This document shows, one piece after another, positions 51,977 to 60,965 of a stretch of 64,000 nt of DNA. Below the pieces are notes generated by a model. It searched no databases and was not told the DNA's origin. It was given only the letters and a program-made list of their open reading frames with translations. The stretch lies in assembly GCA_049322355.1 (NCBI GenBank), contig JBMORG010000025.1, positions 62,001 through 126,000 on the forward strand, written 5' to 3'. Each line of letters starts with the position of its first letter. Position 1 is the stretch's first letter. This stretch comes from 0-14-0-80-60-11 sp049322355 (lineage in GTDB: Bacteria; Desulfobacterota; Desulfobaccia; Desulfobaccales; 0-14-0-80-60-11). The position numbers were made by a program, and so were the translations under genes.

Positions 51977-52039
51977 GCCAGGTTTCAGGTTCTGGGTTTA
52001 TGTTGAGAAAAAGAAAATATCCGATAAGCAACAGATTGA

Positions 52040-53194
52040 GTGTGTTGCATTTTAAAACGAACATGGCATAATCCGGCCCATATTTTGCTTCCTTTTTACA
52101 TAAGTGTCTACTCTGCCGTTGGCTCCTGCATTTATTTTCTGCTTCCCCTCCATTTAAAGGGTAATCTCCACTTTTCCGGGGGGCAGATCGGTCTCCTCTA
52201 CGCAGTCCTCAGCCTGAACGCCGTCCTGGTATCCTTCCCTGTGGGCATCATCGGCGACCGTTATCCCGCCAGGATTCTCACCCGGATAGGCCTGGCGGCC
52301 ACTGCCGCCAGCCTCTGGGGGCTGACTTTGGTGAGGGAGTTCTGGCCCTTCCTGGCGGTTTTTTGGGCCTTCGGCCTGAGCAGCCAGCTCTTCCGAATCT
52401 CCTTGGATACTCTACTGTTCAAGGAAAACCATGAGAATGCTCCCCGGCGTCTGGGACAATATAATGCCATGCGCATGGGTGGGATGATGGTGGGGATGCT
52501 TTTGGGGGGTGCCACTTATTATTGGCTGAATTTCTCTGTAACCTTGAAGCTGTTCAGCGTGGGGGTGCTGCTCCTTCTGGGTCCCACAGTGCGCCTGCCG
52601 TTAACCCGGGGGGTACGCACAGGTATATTTGACTATGGCCGGGATTTTCTGGCGGCCCCGGTGCTCTTTTTCATTGCCTGGCTGTTCCTCTTTACCCTGC
52701 ACTGGGGAGCCGAGGCTACCAGCCTGTCGCTATTCCTGGAGCGCAACCTGGGTCTGTCCCCCCTGGGGGTGGGCGCCTACATGGCCGGGGAATTCGGGGT
52801 GGTGGGCCTAACCGCTTTTCTCTACGGGCGTTTCTGGGCCGGACGCCTGAAACCCCTTACTTTTCTGGCCATGGCCTTGGTGTTTTCCGGCATCGGCCAC
52901 ATCTGCATGACCTATCCGGTCCTGCCCTGGTCCTTCGCGTGGCGGGCGGTGCATGGTTTCGGGGACGGCCTCATCCTCATGGAAACCTATACCACCATCA
53001 CCCGCCTCTTTCATGTGGACCGCATCGGCGGCAACGCCAGTCTTATCTCCCTGACCACCACCATGGGAGTCTTTGCCGGGTCCCTGATCTTCGGGCCTTT
53101 GGGCGCGGCTTACGGCTATCAGGCGCCTTTAATCATTTCCGGCTGTATCAGCCTGGCCCTGTTGCCCTTGGCCTATGTGGGTCTGCGGGAGTAA
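52040..53194 (+). CDS. Major facilitator superfamily transporter
   Basis: 384 residues with about 11-12 membrane segments and the MFS loop 2-3 motif region (FPVGIIGDRYPARILTRIG). Substrate unknown. The start is uncertain: GTG at 52040 is the first usable codon and has no clear ribosome binding site, while the first helix begins near residue 13. A nearby ATG is out of frame. It follows the NIL-ferredoxin gene by 63 bases. Confidence 0.82.
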   Translation: MCCILKRTWHNPAHILLPFYISVYSAVGSCIYFLLPLHLKGNLHFSGGQIGLLYAVLSLNAVLVSFPVGIIGDRYPARILTRIGLAATAASLWGLTLVREFWPFLAVFWAFGLSSQLFRISLDTLLFKENHENAPRRLGQYNAMRMGGMMVGMLLGGATYYWLNFSVTLKLFSVGVLLLLGPTVRLPLTRGVRTGIFDYGRDFLAAPVLFFIAWLFLFTLHWGAEATSLSLFLERNLGLSPLGVGAYMAGEFGVVGLTAFLYGRFWAGRLKPLTFLAMALVFSGIGHICMTYPVLPWSFAWRAVHGFGDGLILMETYTTITRLFHVDRIGGNASLISLTTTMGVFAGSLIFGPLGAAYGYQAPLIISGCISLALLPLAYVGLRE

Positions 53195-53224
53195 TAGGTT
53201 TTTTCCAGTTTTCGTATAAAGTCC

Positions 53225-53323
53225 AAAATTCCCTCCCCCTTGATGGGGGAGGGTTAGGGTGGGGTGAAACCGGGCAACTTCCCCTCCCCTCAATCCCCTC
53301 CCGCCAGGGGAGGGGAAAAGGCC
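53225..53323. repeat. Family B repeat (copy 3)
   Basis: CCCTCCCCCTTGATGGGGGA-type and CCCCTCCCGCCAGGGGAGGG-type inverted blocks occupy the gap between the convergent MFS and gpmA genes. Confidence 0.85.
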
Positions 53324-53359
53324 TTTTTACGATTCATCAGGTTTCAGTTTGATAACCTG

Positions 53360-54109
53360 CTATTTCCCGCGCTTTAATTGATCCGCCACGGCTTGAGCCG
53401 CCCGCTTCGCGGCCTCCGGATCGCCCAGATAGCGGCTTTTGATGGGCGTCAGGTCATCGTTCAGTTCATAAACTAAAGGGATGCCGGTGGGGATGTTGAG
53501 GGACACAATGTCCTGGTCGGAAACCTTGTCCAGATATTTCACCAAGGCCCGCAAGCTGTTGCCATGAGCCGCAATGAGCACCCGTTGACCGCTTCTTACG
53601 GCCGGAGCGATAACTTCCTGCCAATAAGGCAGAAAACGGGATACTACGTCTTTGAGACATTCGGTCAGGGGGAGTTCCTCAGGCGAAAGATTGGCATAGC
53701 GCGGGTCGCTGCCGGGATAGCGGGGGTCATCCTTGGTTAAGGCGGGGGGCGGCGTGTCATAGCTGCGGCGCCAGATTTGCACCTGGTCCATGCCGAATTT
53801 TTCCACTGTCTCAGCTTTGTTGAGTCCCTGGAGCGCGCCATAATGACGTTCATTTAAGCGCCAACTGTGGTGGACCGGAATCCACATGAGGTCCATCCCC
53901 TCCAGCGTGATCCACAGGGTCTTGATGGCCCGCTTGAGTACGGACGTGTAAGCGATATCAAAAACAAAGCCTTCTTCCTGGAGCAAGCGCCCGGCTTCCT
54001 GGGCCTCCTGGACGCCCTTGTCGCTAAGGCCCACATCTATCCACCCCGTGAAGCGGTTTTCCTTATTCCAAACACTTTCGCCGTGTCTGAGGAGCACCAG
54101 TTGTTTCAT
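53360..54109 (-). CDS. gpmA: 2,3-bisphosphoglycerate-dependent phosphoglycerate mutase
   Basis: 249 residues. LLRHGESVWNKENRFTGW carries the phosphohistidine (H9 in LLRHGE), and LIAAHGNSLRALVKYLD the second His. It interconverts 3- and 2-phosphoglycerate in glycolysis and gluconeogenesis. AGGAG lies seven bases before the ATG. The fully conserved active site and length make the assignment firm. A C-terminal KRAAQAVADQLKRGK tail is normal. Confidence 0.97.
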   Translation of the reverse strand: MKQLVLLRHGESVWNKENRFTGWIDVGLSDKGVQEAQEAGRLLQEEGFVFDIAYTSVLKRAIKTLWITLEGMDLMWIPVHHSWRLNERHYGALQGLNKAETVEKFGMDQVQIWRRSYDTPPPALTKDDPRYPGSDPRYANLSPEELPLTECLKDVVSRFLPYWQEVIAPAVRSGQRVLIAAHGNSLRALVKYLDKVSDQDIVSLNIPTGIPLVYELNDDLTPIKSRYLGDPEAAKRAAQAVADQLKRGK

Positions 54110-54383
54110 CTTCTATCTCCTAAAGGACTCGCGGTAGTGAATTCTAATATCTCCCCAGGCTCACCTTAAGTCAAGGCGTTTCAGCCTTGCACATGCTATT
54201 TGGTCAGCCGCAGGCTTTACCATGACTGTAGGGGCGCACCCATGTGTGCGCCCTCAGGGGCGGACACGCGGGTCCGCCCCTACAAAAGATCTTTATCTCC
54301 GGGGTGGCCGCGAAATGACCAGGAATCTTTAGCCTGCGTTCTCCAAGCGAGAAGCCTGTGCTACCATTGGAAGCTTGGAGGTA
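54110..54383. repeat. Intergenic family C hairpins upstream of gpmA
   Basis: GTAGGGGCGCACCCATGTGTG-type and GGGGCGGACACGCGGGTCC-type hairpins lie at about 54229-54285, followed by a shorter AGCGAGAAGCCTGTGCTACC block (54347-54366) related to family D. No gene is seen. Confidence 0.7.
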
Positions 54384-54878
54384 TTAACGATAGGACCGGA
54401 TGCGCTCAATCAGAGCGGTTGTGGAGTAGCCGGCCGCGAAGGGCAGGGCCAAAACCTTGCCGCCCCGAGCTTCCACCACTTCCCGCCCCACGATTTGGTG
54501 AAGCTGGTAGTCGCCGCCCTTCACCAGGATATCGGGTTGCAGGAGGGTGATGAGCGCCAGGGGGGTGTCCTCGTTAAACAATATAACTCGGTCCACGCAG
54601 GCCAAGGCGGCCAGGACCCGGGCCCGGTCGGCTTCCGGAGTGACGGGGCGGCCGGGGCCTTTGTCCAGGCGGGCCGCGGAGTCGTCGGTATTGACCCCCA
54701 CCACCAGGGCGTCCCCCAGGGAGCGGGCCTCTTCCAGGTAGGCCACGTGGCCCGCGTGGAGGAGATCAAAGCAGCCGTTGGTAAACACCACTTTTTGCCC
54801 CCGGTCCTGGAGGTTTTGGACCCAGCGGGCCGCGGCGTCCCGGTCCACGACTTTATCGGCGGTACGGCAGCAGGTCAT
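54384..54878 (-). CDS. D-glycero-beta-D-manno-heptose 1-phosphate adenylyltransferase
   Basis: 164 residues corresponding to the C-terminal (nucleotidyltransferase) half of HldE. VFTNGCFDLLHAGHVAYL carries the HxGH nucleotide-binding motif; the rest (LVVGVNTDDSAARLDKGPGRP, DILVKGGDY, GYSTTALIERI) is diagnostic. It makes ADP-heptose for the LPS core. The kinase half must be encoded elsewhere, as is common in this group. It starts 50 bases after comF ends on the same strand and may be co-transcribed. Confidence 0.95.
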   Translation of the reverse strand: MTCCRTADKVVDRDAAARWVQNLQDRGQKVVFTNGCFDLLHAGHVAYLEEARSLGDALVVGVNTDDSAARLDKGPGRPVTPEADRARVLAALACVDRVILFNEDTPLALITLLQPDILVKGGDYQLHQIVGREVVEARGGKVLALPFAAGYSTTALIERIRSYR

Positions 54879-54928
54879 GAAGGATCATTTCCCATCGCAC
54901 CAGTGGGCAGCGTCTCGCCCAAGATTGA

Positions 54929-55678
54929 TCAATCATGCTTTACCCGGGCCACGGTTAGGACCTCCACCTGCCGGGCCCCGGCCCGGAGCAAGACTTTGGC
55001 GCATTCTCTGACCGTGGCCCCGGTGGTATAAACGTCATCGAGGAGGAGGATATTCTTGCCTTTGATAAGGGCCGGTTCGGGCACCGCAAAGGCCCCCTTG
55101 ACGTTCTCCCGGCGTTCATTGGGCTTAAGCTCCACCTGGGGTAGGGTGTGGCGCACCCGCACCAGTGCCTCCCGGCCCAATGGAACCCCGGGAATGGCCT
55201 GGGCCAGGAGTATGGCCTGGTTGAAGCCGCGCTGTTTCAGGCGTCTGGAGTGGAGCGGTACCGGGACCACCAGATCCGCGTCCGTCACCAATTCCAGGCA
55301 CAGGGGGCGCTTGAGCCAATGCAGCATCACCGGGAGATAAGCCATCTGGCGATTGAACTTGAAGGCTTTGATGACCTGGGCGGCGGGACCGTCATAAATA
55401 GCCGCAGCCCGGGCCCGGGTAAAGGGAGGCGGGTCCTTATGACATTCTCCGCAAACGCGGTCGGGGCCGTCCCGGAAGGGAAACACCACCCCGCAGCAGG
55501 TGCACAAGGGGCTGGCCACCCACTCGACCTGCGCCTCGCACGCCGGGCAGGCCGCAACTGTCGCGGCCTCGCCCACTGCCGCCCCGCAGAAAAGACACAA
55601 CCGGGGCAGGAAGAATTCCAGGAGGGACAAGGCGGAGTGCCTGAGCCTTCCCTTCGGCGAGGTTTGGGCAAGATTCAT
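54929..55678 (-). CDS. ComF-family phosphoribosyltransferase-like protein
   Basis: 249 residues. An N-terminal zinc-ribbon-like region has paired Cys (LCLFCGAAVG, ACPACEAQ, CTCCGVVF, VCGECHKDPP). The C-terminal phosphoribosyltransferase domain shows the PRPP loop ILLLDDVYTTGAT. ComF proteins support DNA uptake in competent bacteria, but in others the role is unclear. The start at 55678 (MNLAQTSPKG) lacks a clear ribosome binding site; an in-frame TTG at 55714 is possible. An hldE-type gene follows. Confidence 0.88.
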   Translation of the reverse strand: MNLAQTSPKGRLRHSALSLLEFFLPRLCLFCGAAVGEAATVAACPACEAQVEWVASPLCTCCGVVFPFRDGPDRVCGECHKDPPPFTRARAAAIYDGPAAQVIKAFKFNRQMAYLPVMLHWLKRPLCLELVTDADLVVPVPLHSRRLKQRGFNQAILLAQAIPGVPLGREALVRVRHTLPQVELKPNERRENVKGAFAVPEPALIKGKNILLLDDVYTTGATVRECAKVLLRAGARQVEVLTVARVKHD

Positions 55679-56464
55679 TAAAATTAGTGTTAATTGATTT
55701 GAAACAATTGTCAACGAGTTATACCAGCGGCCAAGAGTTTTTTCAAAGGCCGCAAAAACTTAACCTTTCCCAAGTTTGGGGGCGGGTTGAAAAGCCGGGC
55801 CCAAATTTTTTTGGCGATGTTTTTAGCCAAAAAGTGCCTTTTTTGAGCTTTTTAAGGTGTTCTATCTGCCTTTTTCGGCAGAGGGGTGTTTCGGATAGTC
55901 CGGGACGCGCCGCTAGCGTGCCGGATCCGTCCCGGAGGCGCGCCGCAGAGAAGCGGAGCGACCTCGGATATAACTCGCTGAATATCCGCATAATTTCGGA
56001 TAAGAACCACTTGGGATGCGGATCGCGGGCAAAGAAAAATACTTTCGGGGGAGAGGCAAGAGGTTGCCGGCGGCCGGATGGGAGGTGGAGGAAACGACGG
56101 TTATCCAAAAACGCCCCTGGGGTCGGGATAGTGATGTTCCGAGGCCAGATTAGCAAGGCAGCGAGCCAGGGGCCAACACAGACGGGACGCCTGACAGAGA
56201 TGGATTAAAGGCAGGAGATTGCCGGTCGATGGTCCAATAAAGTGAGGATAAGAAGACCATAGCGAAAATGGCTTAGATTAGTCGGCATTGCACATAAATA
56301 GCAGATATTTTATAGGGGGATTACTTCGAAGGGCATCCGTGGCGGTGGAACGAACGTAAGGGAGAGGGTGAAAACCAAAACTTCAACTGCCCCCGGAAGC
56401 TGGAGCGAGGTACAAACGGAGACTGGAAACGGTCAGGGGTAGTGCCTTATTGGGCTGACCCCTG
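55679..56464. other. Unexplained structured non-coding region
   Basis: 786 bases without a believable gene; open frames on both strands are biased and unlike proteins. Several hairpins are visible: TCTGCC/GGCAGA (55865-55870, 55877-55882), CCGGGACG/CGTCCCGG (55900-55907, 55928-55935) and ATCCGCA/TGCGGAT near 55984-56023. The 3' end has a plus-strand terminator-like hairpin followed by CTATTTTT. It could be a structured RNA gene, a decayed mobile element or regulatory DNA. No known RNA family was recognised. Confidence 0.5.
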
Positions 56465-56472
56465 CTATTTTT
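56434..56472 (+). terminator. Terminator-like hairpin at the end of the unexplained region
   Basis: CAGGGGT (56434-56440) pairs with ACCCCTG (56458-56464), followed by CTATTTTT. The T-run is on the plus strand, so it would end a transcript reading rightward out of 55.7-56.4 kb. Confidence 0.55.
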
Positions 56473-57256
56473 GTGCGTTTTTCATAATCACCGCTCGGCC
56501 AACAAGCATCACTAGTGAGACTCCAATAACGATACCGATTATCGCCAGAAGATTCTTGAGCCAGATAATCCTTATCTGGCTGGTAAGATCTTTTTTTGTT
56601 TGTTCGGCCTGTTGCAACTCAATCCTAGTTCGGTCCTGTAGCTGACTGATTTTCGAAAAAATACCCTGAAGATTTCCTATTTGGTCCAACCTTAAGGCCT
56701 GTATCAATTCCAGACGCTCTTCTCGGGATTGCGGTCGCTTTTGCTCCCAATTTAAGGCCAATTCGTCTAGTTGCTCTGTCATGCTGATGCGGATCGAATA
56801 TATCTTGAGGTAGTGCTGTTGAAAAGCCCGTTCGAAATCATTACTGAACACGAATCCCTCGATATGGCCTTTTTCTGATGTGAGCCGCATAAGGCTTTCG
56901 CTGGTCCAATTAAGGACTTCTTGCTTGAGAGTGGGGTCAAGTGCCTGTGCTGTAGTGTTACGAGAAAGCTCTTGGATAAATACCCCTTCTGGCTGAAAGT
57001 TGGTTTGGTCTGCAAACCACCCAGATGCGAAGACATTAAGCATATCATTGAACTGCCGAATGGATGTGGCTTGATTGGCTAATTCTTGCGTTTGGCGGTC
57101 AACGGCGTTTTCCTCAGCGGGGGATTGGAAAAGAATATAACCGCTGCCCCCGATCAGACCTATGGTGAAAAGAAAGGAGAGCACCATAGAAATGATGTGG
57201 TCCGCAATTTTGTCGATAAAGCCGACTTTCTGCTGGCGTCGTCTACTTTTGTTCAT
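56465..57256 (-). CDS. Two-span membrane protein with helical middle, unknown function
   Basis: 263 residues. A basic start (MNKSRRRQQK) and a first membrane segment (about 24-44, ISMVLSFLFTIGLIGGSGYI) are followed by a long, mostly helical and Gln/Glu-rich domain (about 50-225) with possible coiled coil, then a second segment (about 235-257, NLLAIIGIVIGVSLVMLVG). This topology resembles a sensor or methyl-accepting-type extracytoplasmic domain but without any signalling domain. No family is recognised. The gene is clearly less G+C rich than most of the window, suggesting acquisition. The start has only a weak ribosome binding site. Confidence 0.65.
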   Translation of the reverse strand: MNKSRRRQQKVGFIDKIADHIISMVLSFLFTIGLIGGSGYILFQSPAEENAVDRQTQELANQATSIRQFNDMLNVFASGWFADQTNFQPEGVFIQELSRNTTAQALDPTLKQEVLNWTSESLMRLTSEKGHIEGFVFSNDFERAFQQHYLKIYSIRISMTEQLDELALNWEQKRPQSREERLELIQALRLDQIGNLQGIFSKISQLQDRTRIELQQAEQTKKDLTSQIRIIWLKNLLAIIGIVIGVSLVMLVGRAVIMKNAQK

Positions 57257-57985
57257 ACTGTGCCAATGATTTGATTGACAAAGTAGGCTCTCTTTGAGTG
57301 CCCCACTCCACAATAATTAGATCAATCCGCGTAAGATACGGGGATTAGGTTTCCTGTCCGTATAAGACGCCAATGCATCGTGTATTCCGATCCCCATAAT
57401 TCTTGAGATATCATTGTCTCCTTGATTGTCTCACGCCCATCAACCGGACTGGGCCACCACGTCCACACCTGACGACAGGCAAACGCCTTTTCCTTTGCAA
57501 CCGAGTTATGCGGTAACCTTGGCCACGGCAATCAAAAAATGGTTTTGTAGGCTTCTCTTCTTGAGTTTTCCCCCCGAAAGGTTTCCTCTTTTTGGGAGCC
57601 AACTTGTCTCGTGGGAGGCATAATAGCACAAGTTGAAATGAAAAAGGAATTTTGCGAAAGGGTGAGAGGGGGTATTCAATAAGTAGCGGTTATCTGGATA
57701 ATACCGCCCGAGTGGCGTTCTAAGGGCGATTTTGGGTAGTTGCAGGATTCAGCCTTTGCTGCACAGGCGGGACGCCTGTGCCACCAGGGTTAGCTTATGG
57801 CGGGCAGTGCCCGCCCTACAGGGCGCCGGCTAAAGCCTGCGGCTACCAAGAATTCTTCCCTTATACCAAGTTGCGCTCAAAGAAGTAATTAGTAGGGGTG
57901 CACCCGCGTGTGCGCCCTCAATTAAGGGCGGACACATGGGTCCGCCCCTACAGAGTTAAATTACCTGTATGAGCGCAACTTGGTA
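57257..57985. repeat. Intergenic region with family D and C repeats
   Basis: 729 bases. The first 400 are A+T rich with only small unsupported frames. Then come the GCACAGGCG hairpin (57761-57769 with 57773-57781), GGGCGGGCACTGCCCGCC-like palindromic sequence near 57797, and a family C double hairpin (57891-57951). ACCAAGTTGCGCTCA (57867-57881) is inverted at 57972-57986, flanking the family C copy and running into the end of the PHP gene. Confidence 0.65.
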
Positions 57986-58639
57986 TTACAGCTCCGCCAG
58001 GCGGCGGGCCAAGGCTTCAGCGTCGGCGAAAAGGGTCTGGACCGCGGCGTCCCGGAGGCCGGCGCCCTTGGCGATGCGTTCGGCCTGCTGCCGGGTGATG
58101 AGGTCCGAGGGGCTGTGGGAGTCGGTGTTGACCAGCAAGGAGGCCCCCACTTCCAAGGCCACCCGGGCCACGTGGCCGTTGGCCAGGCAGTGGCCTTTGC
58201 GGGCGGAGAGTTCCAGGAAAATGCCCCGCTCCCGGGCCAGGGCGGCTTCCTCCAGGGTGATGAGGCCGGGATGGGACAGGATGTCGATGTCGGCTTCGAT
58301 GGCAGCCCGATTGGTGCCGGGGGCCACCGGCTCCGCCAGGGTTTCGCCGTGGACGATGATGAGGGGCACCCCCAATGCCCGGGCCTGGGCGGTGAGCGGG
58401 GCAATGAGGGCCAGGGGCAGGTGGGTGAATTCCAGGCCGGGGATAAGTACCGGGTAGCCGCCCCGGTTGAGGCTCAAGGCCGCGCTTTTGAGGCGGGTGA
58501 AGACCACTTCGAAGTTGGAGGCATCCACGTGGTCGGTAATTCCCAGATAACGGTAGCCTTTGACTTGGGCCCGGCGCCATAACTCCGTCGGTAGCAGTTC
58601 CCCGTCACTGAAAAGGGTATGGGTATGGAGATCGATCAT
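57986..58639 (-). CDS. PHP-domain metal-dependent phosphoesterase
   Basis: 217 residues. Metal-binding motifs are in order: DLHTHTLFSDGE (His4, His6), LGITDHVDAS, GLEFTHLP, IIVHGETL, DILSHPG and LLVNTDSHS. It belongs to the histidinol-phosphatase-like PHP group, which hydrolyses phosphate esters; the substrate is unknown. The ATG at 58639 is selected because the protein then starts at MIDLHTHT as homologues do; the in-frame extension is not protein-like. It lies downstream of miaB and the bifunctional-nuclease gene on the same strand. Confidence 0.85.
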   Translation of the reverse strand: MIDLHTHTLFSDGELLPTELWRRAQVKGYRYLGITDHVDASNFEVVFTRLKSAALSLNRGGYPVLIPGLEFTHLPLALIAPLTAQARALGVPLIIVHGETLAEPVAPGTNRAAIEADIDILSHPGLITLEEAALARERGIFLELSARKGHCLANGHVARVALEVGASLLVNTDSHSPSDLITRQQAERIAKGAGLRDAAVQTLFADAEALARRLAEL

Positions 58640-58849
58640 AAGAACCGTTTTTGGTTTTACGTTTTGGGTTTTTGGTAAAAGAAAAAAGAATAGTGTTTTA
58701 TACCATGTTCCAGAAGGGATAGCCAGAGGGAAGGATTGAATTAGCCCGCCACCTTGGCGGCTGGTCTGGAAATGAGGCAGGACCATATGATGGTCATGTC
58801 TCTTTCCATTTTACGAAAAACCAAAAACGAAAAGCGACAAACGATTTTC

Positions 58850-59347
58850 TTACATCTTATACTTGCCAAAATCTTCCGGGTCCAGGCCTTCCAGCACCTC
58901 GGTCCACTTCTTGGCGTCTTCGGTGGTGATAGCCTCTTTGGCGGAGAGATCCACCCGGCGGGCCTTTTGAATCACCACTTCCGCCACGAAGATGGGAGCC
59001 TTGGTGCGCAGGGCGATGGCGATGGCGTCGCTGGGACGGGCATCGATGCTGACCTCCCGGCCGTCCCGGAGGAGATAGATGAGGGCAAAGTAGGTATTGT
59101 CCCGCAGGTCGCAGACCTCCACCTTGGTTACCGAAGTTTCCATGAGTTCCATGATGTTTTTCAACAAATCATGGGTCATGGGGCGGGAGAACTTGATGTT
59201 CTCCAACTCGCTGGCAATAGCGGTGGCCTCCAACAACCCGATCCAGATGGGCACGGCCTTGTCCGAATCCACATCTTTCAGGATCATGATGGGGCTATTG
59301 GTGAAAGGGTCAATGGTCAAGCCGGAAACCGTCATTTCTCTTAACAT
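58850..59347 (-). CDS. Bifunctional nuclease (DUF151) family protein
   Basis: 165 residues. Typical family sequence: TIDPFTNSPIMILKD, VPIWIGLLEATAIASELE, RPMTHDLLKNIMELM, YFALIYLLRDGREVSIDARPSDAIAIALR (given in part). Plant and bacterial members show DNase/RNase activity in vitro; the physiological role is poorly known. The ATG overlaps the miaB stop region by seven bases and has GGGAGG five bases upstream, so translation is coupled. miaB-DUF151 pairing is common in Deltaproteobacteria. Confidence 0.93.
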   Translation of the reverse strand: MLREMTVSGLTIDPFTNSPIMILKDVDSDKAVPIWIGLLEATAIASELENIKFSRPMTHDLLKNIMELMETSVTKVEVCDLRDNTYFALIYLLRDGREVSIDARPSDAIAIALRTKAPIFVAEVVIQKARRVDLSAKEAITTEDAKKWTEVLEGLDPEDFGKYKM

Positions 59348-60723
59348 GGTACCTCCCTGGGGAATGCCCTCAGATCCTCCTTCCTACGTTGACGAAGTGA
59401 ACGCAGACTACACAATCGGCCTTTTAAAGAATGGGGATGCGCCTCGGTTATAGTGACCGCAACGAGACATCCCATTAATTCCCGGGGTCCGACAAAGTTG
59501 ACAACCTGATTGGTCCGGAGCCGCCCGCACAACTCCTGGGGGGAGCGCTTGCTTTGGCCTTCCACCAGCACTTCCCGCTTCTGCCCCAGCAGGCGGGCAT
59601 GAGATTGGCGGGTGAGCTCATCTTGCAAAGTTTGCAGGCGCGCCAGGCGTTCGGTTTTGACATCCTCCGGCACCTGGTCGGAAAAAGATGCGGCCCGAGT
59701 TTGGGGGCGCGGGGAATACTTGAATGAAAAGGCCTGGTCGAAGCCGGCTGCCCTCATCAGGTCCAGGGTCTGGTCGAAGTCTGCCTCGGTCTCCCCCGGA
59801 AACCCCACGATGAGATCGGTGGTGATGGCAATATCCGGACAGGCTTGGCGCAACGCCATAATTTTTTCCAGATATTGCTCCCGGGTGTAACCCCGGTTCA
59901 TCTTCTTAAGAATCCGGTTAGCCCCGGATTGTACCGGCAGGTGTAAGTGCTCGCACAGAGACGGCAACTGACCGAAGGCGCTAATCAACTCCGGGGACAG
60001 GTCCCGGGGATGGGAGGTGGCGAAACGCAGGCGGTTCAGTCCCGGCAGCTCATCAAGACGCCGTAATAACTGGGGAAAGGTGACGGGCTCAGATAAGCCC
60101 CGGCCATAGGAATTAACGTTCTGGCCCAGGAGGGTCACTTCCTTGCCGCCAGCGGCGATAAAAGCGGTGACTTCGTCTATAATGGCCTGGGGCTCCCGGC
60201 TGCTTTCCCGGCCTCGCACGTAAGGGACCACACAAAAAGTGCAGAAGTTATCGCAGCCCCGCATGATGGTCACCATAGTCTGGACTTTTTCCGGAGACCA
60301 GTCCCGTTGGGGCAACTCGGAGATTTCCCGCTCCAGGGCCACATCCACCACCCGTTCACCCTGGGAAGCCCGGCGTACCAATTCCGGCAGCCGGTAGATA
60401 CCCTGGGTGCCGAACACCAGATTGAGGTGGGGGGCGAAGGCCAGGAGCCGCTCGCCTTCCTGCTGGGCCACGCAACCTCCCACGCCCAGGATGAGTTGGG
60501 GCCGCCGGCGCTTCAAGACCTTTAAGCTTCCCAGAAGGGACCGGACCTTCTCTTCGGATTTGCGGCGAATGGCGCAAGTGTTTATGAGGTAGAGATCAGC
60601 CTCCTCGGCATGGGGCGTCAGGGCATACTCCTGGCCCAAAACCTGGGCCATTAACTCAGAGTCGGCCACGTTCATCTGGCAGCCAAACGTCCGGATATAT
60701 AGTTTCCTTTGCGCCCTGACCAT
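59341..60723 (-). CDS. miaB: tRNA-2-methylthio-N6-dimethylallyladenosine synthase MiaB
   Basis: 460 residues. The N-terminal UPF0004 domain has cluster Cys in TFGCQMN, INTCAIR and GVGGCVAQQEG. The radical SAM domain has MRGCDNFCTFCVVPYVRGRE (C-x3-C-x2-C), followed by a TRAM domain. The enzyme adds a methylthio group to i6A37 of tRNA using two [4Fe-4S] clusters. The C-terminus is extended by about 20 basic residues beyond the TRAM domain (RLCSLRSLRQRRKEDLRAF), overlapping the DUF151 start. The ATG at 60723 opens the canonical RKLYIRTFGCQMN start. Confidence 0.96.
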   Translation of the reverse strand: MVRAQRKLYIRTFGCQMNVADSELMAQVLGQEYALTPHAEEADLYLINTCAIRRKSEEKVRSLLGSLKVLKRRRPQLILGVGGCVAQQEGERLLAFAPHLNLVFGTQGIYRLPELVRRASQGERVVDVALEREISELPQRDWSPEKVQTMVTIMRGCDNFCTFCVVPYVRGRESSREPQAIIDEVTAFIAAGGKEVTLLGQNVNSYGRGLSEPVTFPQLLRRLDELPGLNRLRFATSHPRDLSPELISAFGQLPSLCEHLHLPVQSGANRILKKMNRGYTREQYLEKIMALRQACPDIAITTDLIVGFPGETEADFDQTLDLMRAAGFDQAFSFKYSPRPQTRAASFSDQVPEDVKTERLARLQTLQDELTRQSHARLLGQKREVLVEGQSKRSPQELCGRLRTNQVVNFVGPRELMGCLVAVTITEAHPHSLKGRLCSLRSLRQRRKEDLRAFPREVPC

Positions 60724-60965
60724 GTATTCTATTTATTAGAAACTCCCCCCCTTGTCAACTCCCACACCTCCGGCTCTGGACAGGTTATGGGTGTTAGGGT
60801 ACAATGCCTCTGGCACGAGGTCACTGGGTTCCCTCCTTGTCGCCATCAGCGAGGTGTTAACCGAAGATCCATGGTGTCCACCGATAACCCCGCTCCACGC
60901 CGGCATCCCTGCCGATTGACCTCTGGAAGTCAGGGGTGGCACAAATATCAACCCGGAGACGCACC

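Noticed and set aside
54384..54878. Truncated HldE (missing kinase half)
   Set aside because: Stand-alone adenylyltransferases of this length are normal in many Gram-negatives; nothing indicates deletion.
55687..56208. 173-codon open frame downstream of comF (and a 137-codon frame on the opposite strand)
   Set aside because: Biased, low-complexity translations with no protein-like features, overlapping visible hairpins; more likely non-coding.
57322..57629. Short minus-strand frames upstream of the two-span membrane protein
   Set aside because: Too short, no start signals; could be remnants but there is no positive evidence.
60724..60965. tRNA gene between miaB and rhomboid genes
   Set aside because: GGGTTCCCTCC-like sequence is present but no acceptor stem, anticodon arm or TPsiC arm can be assembled.
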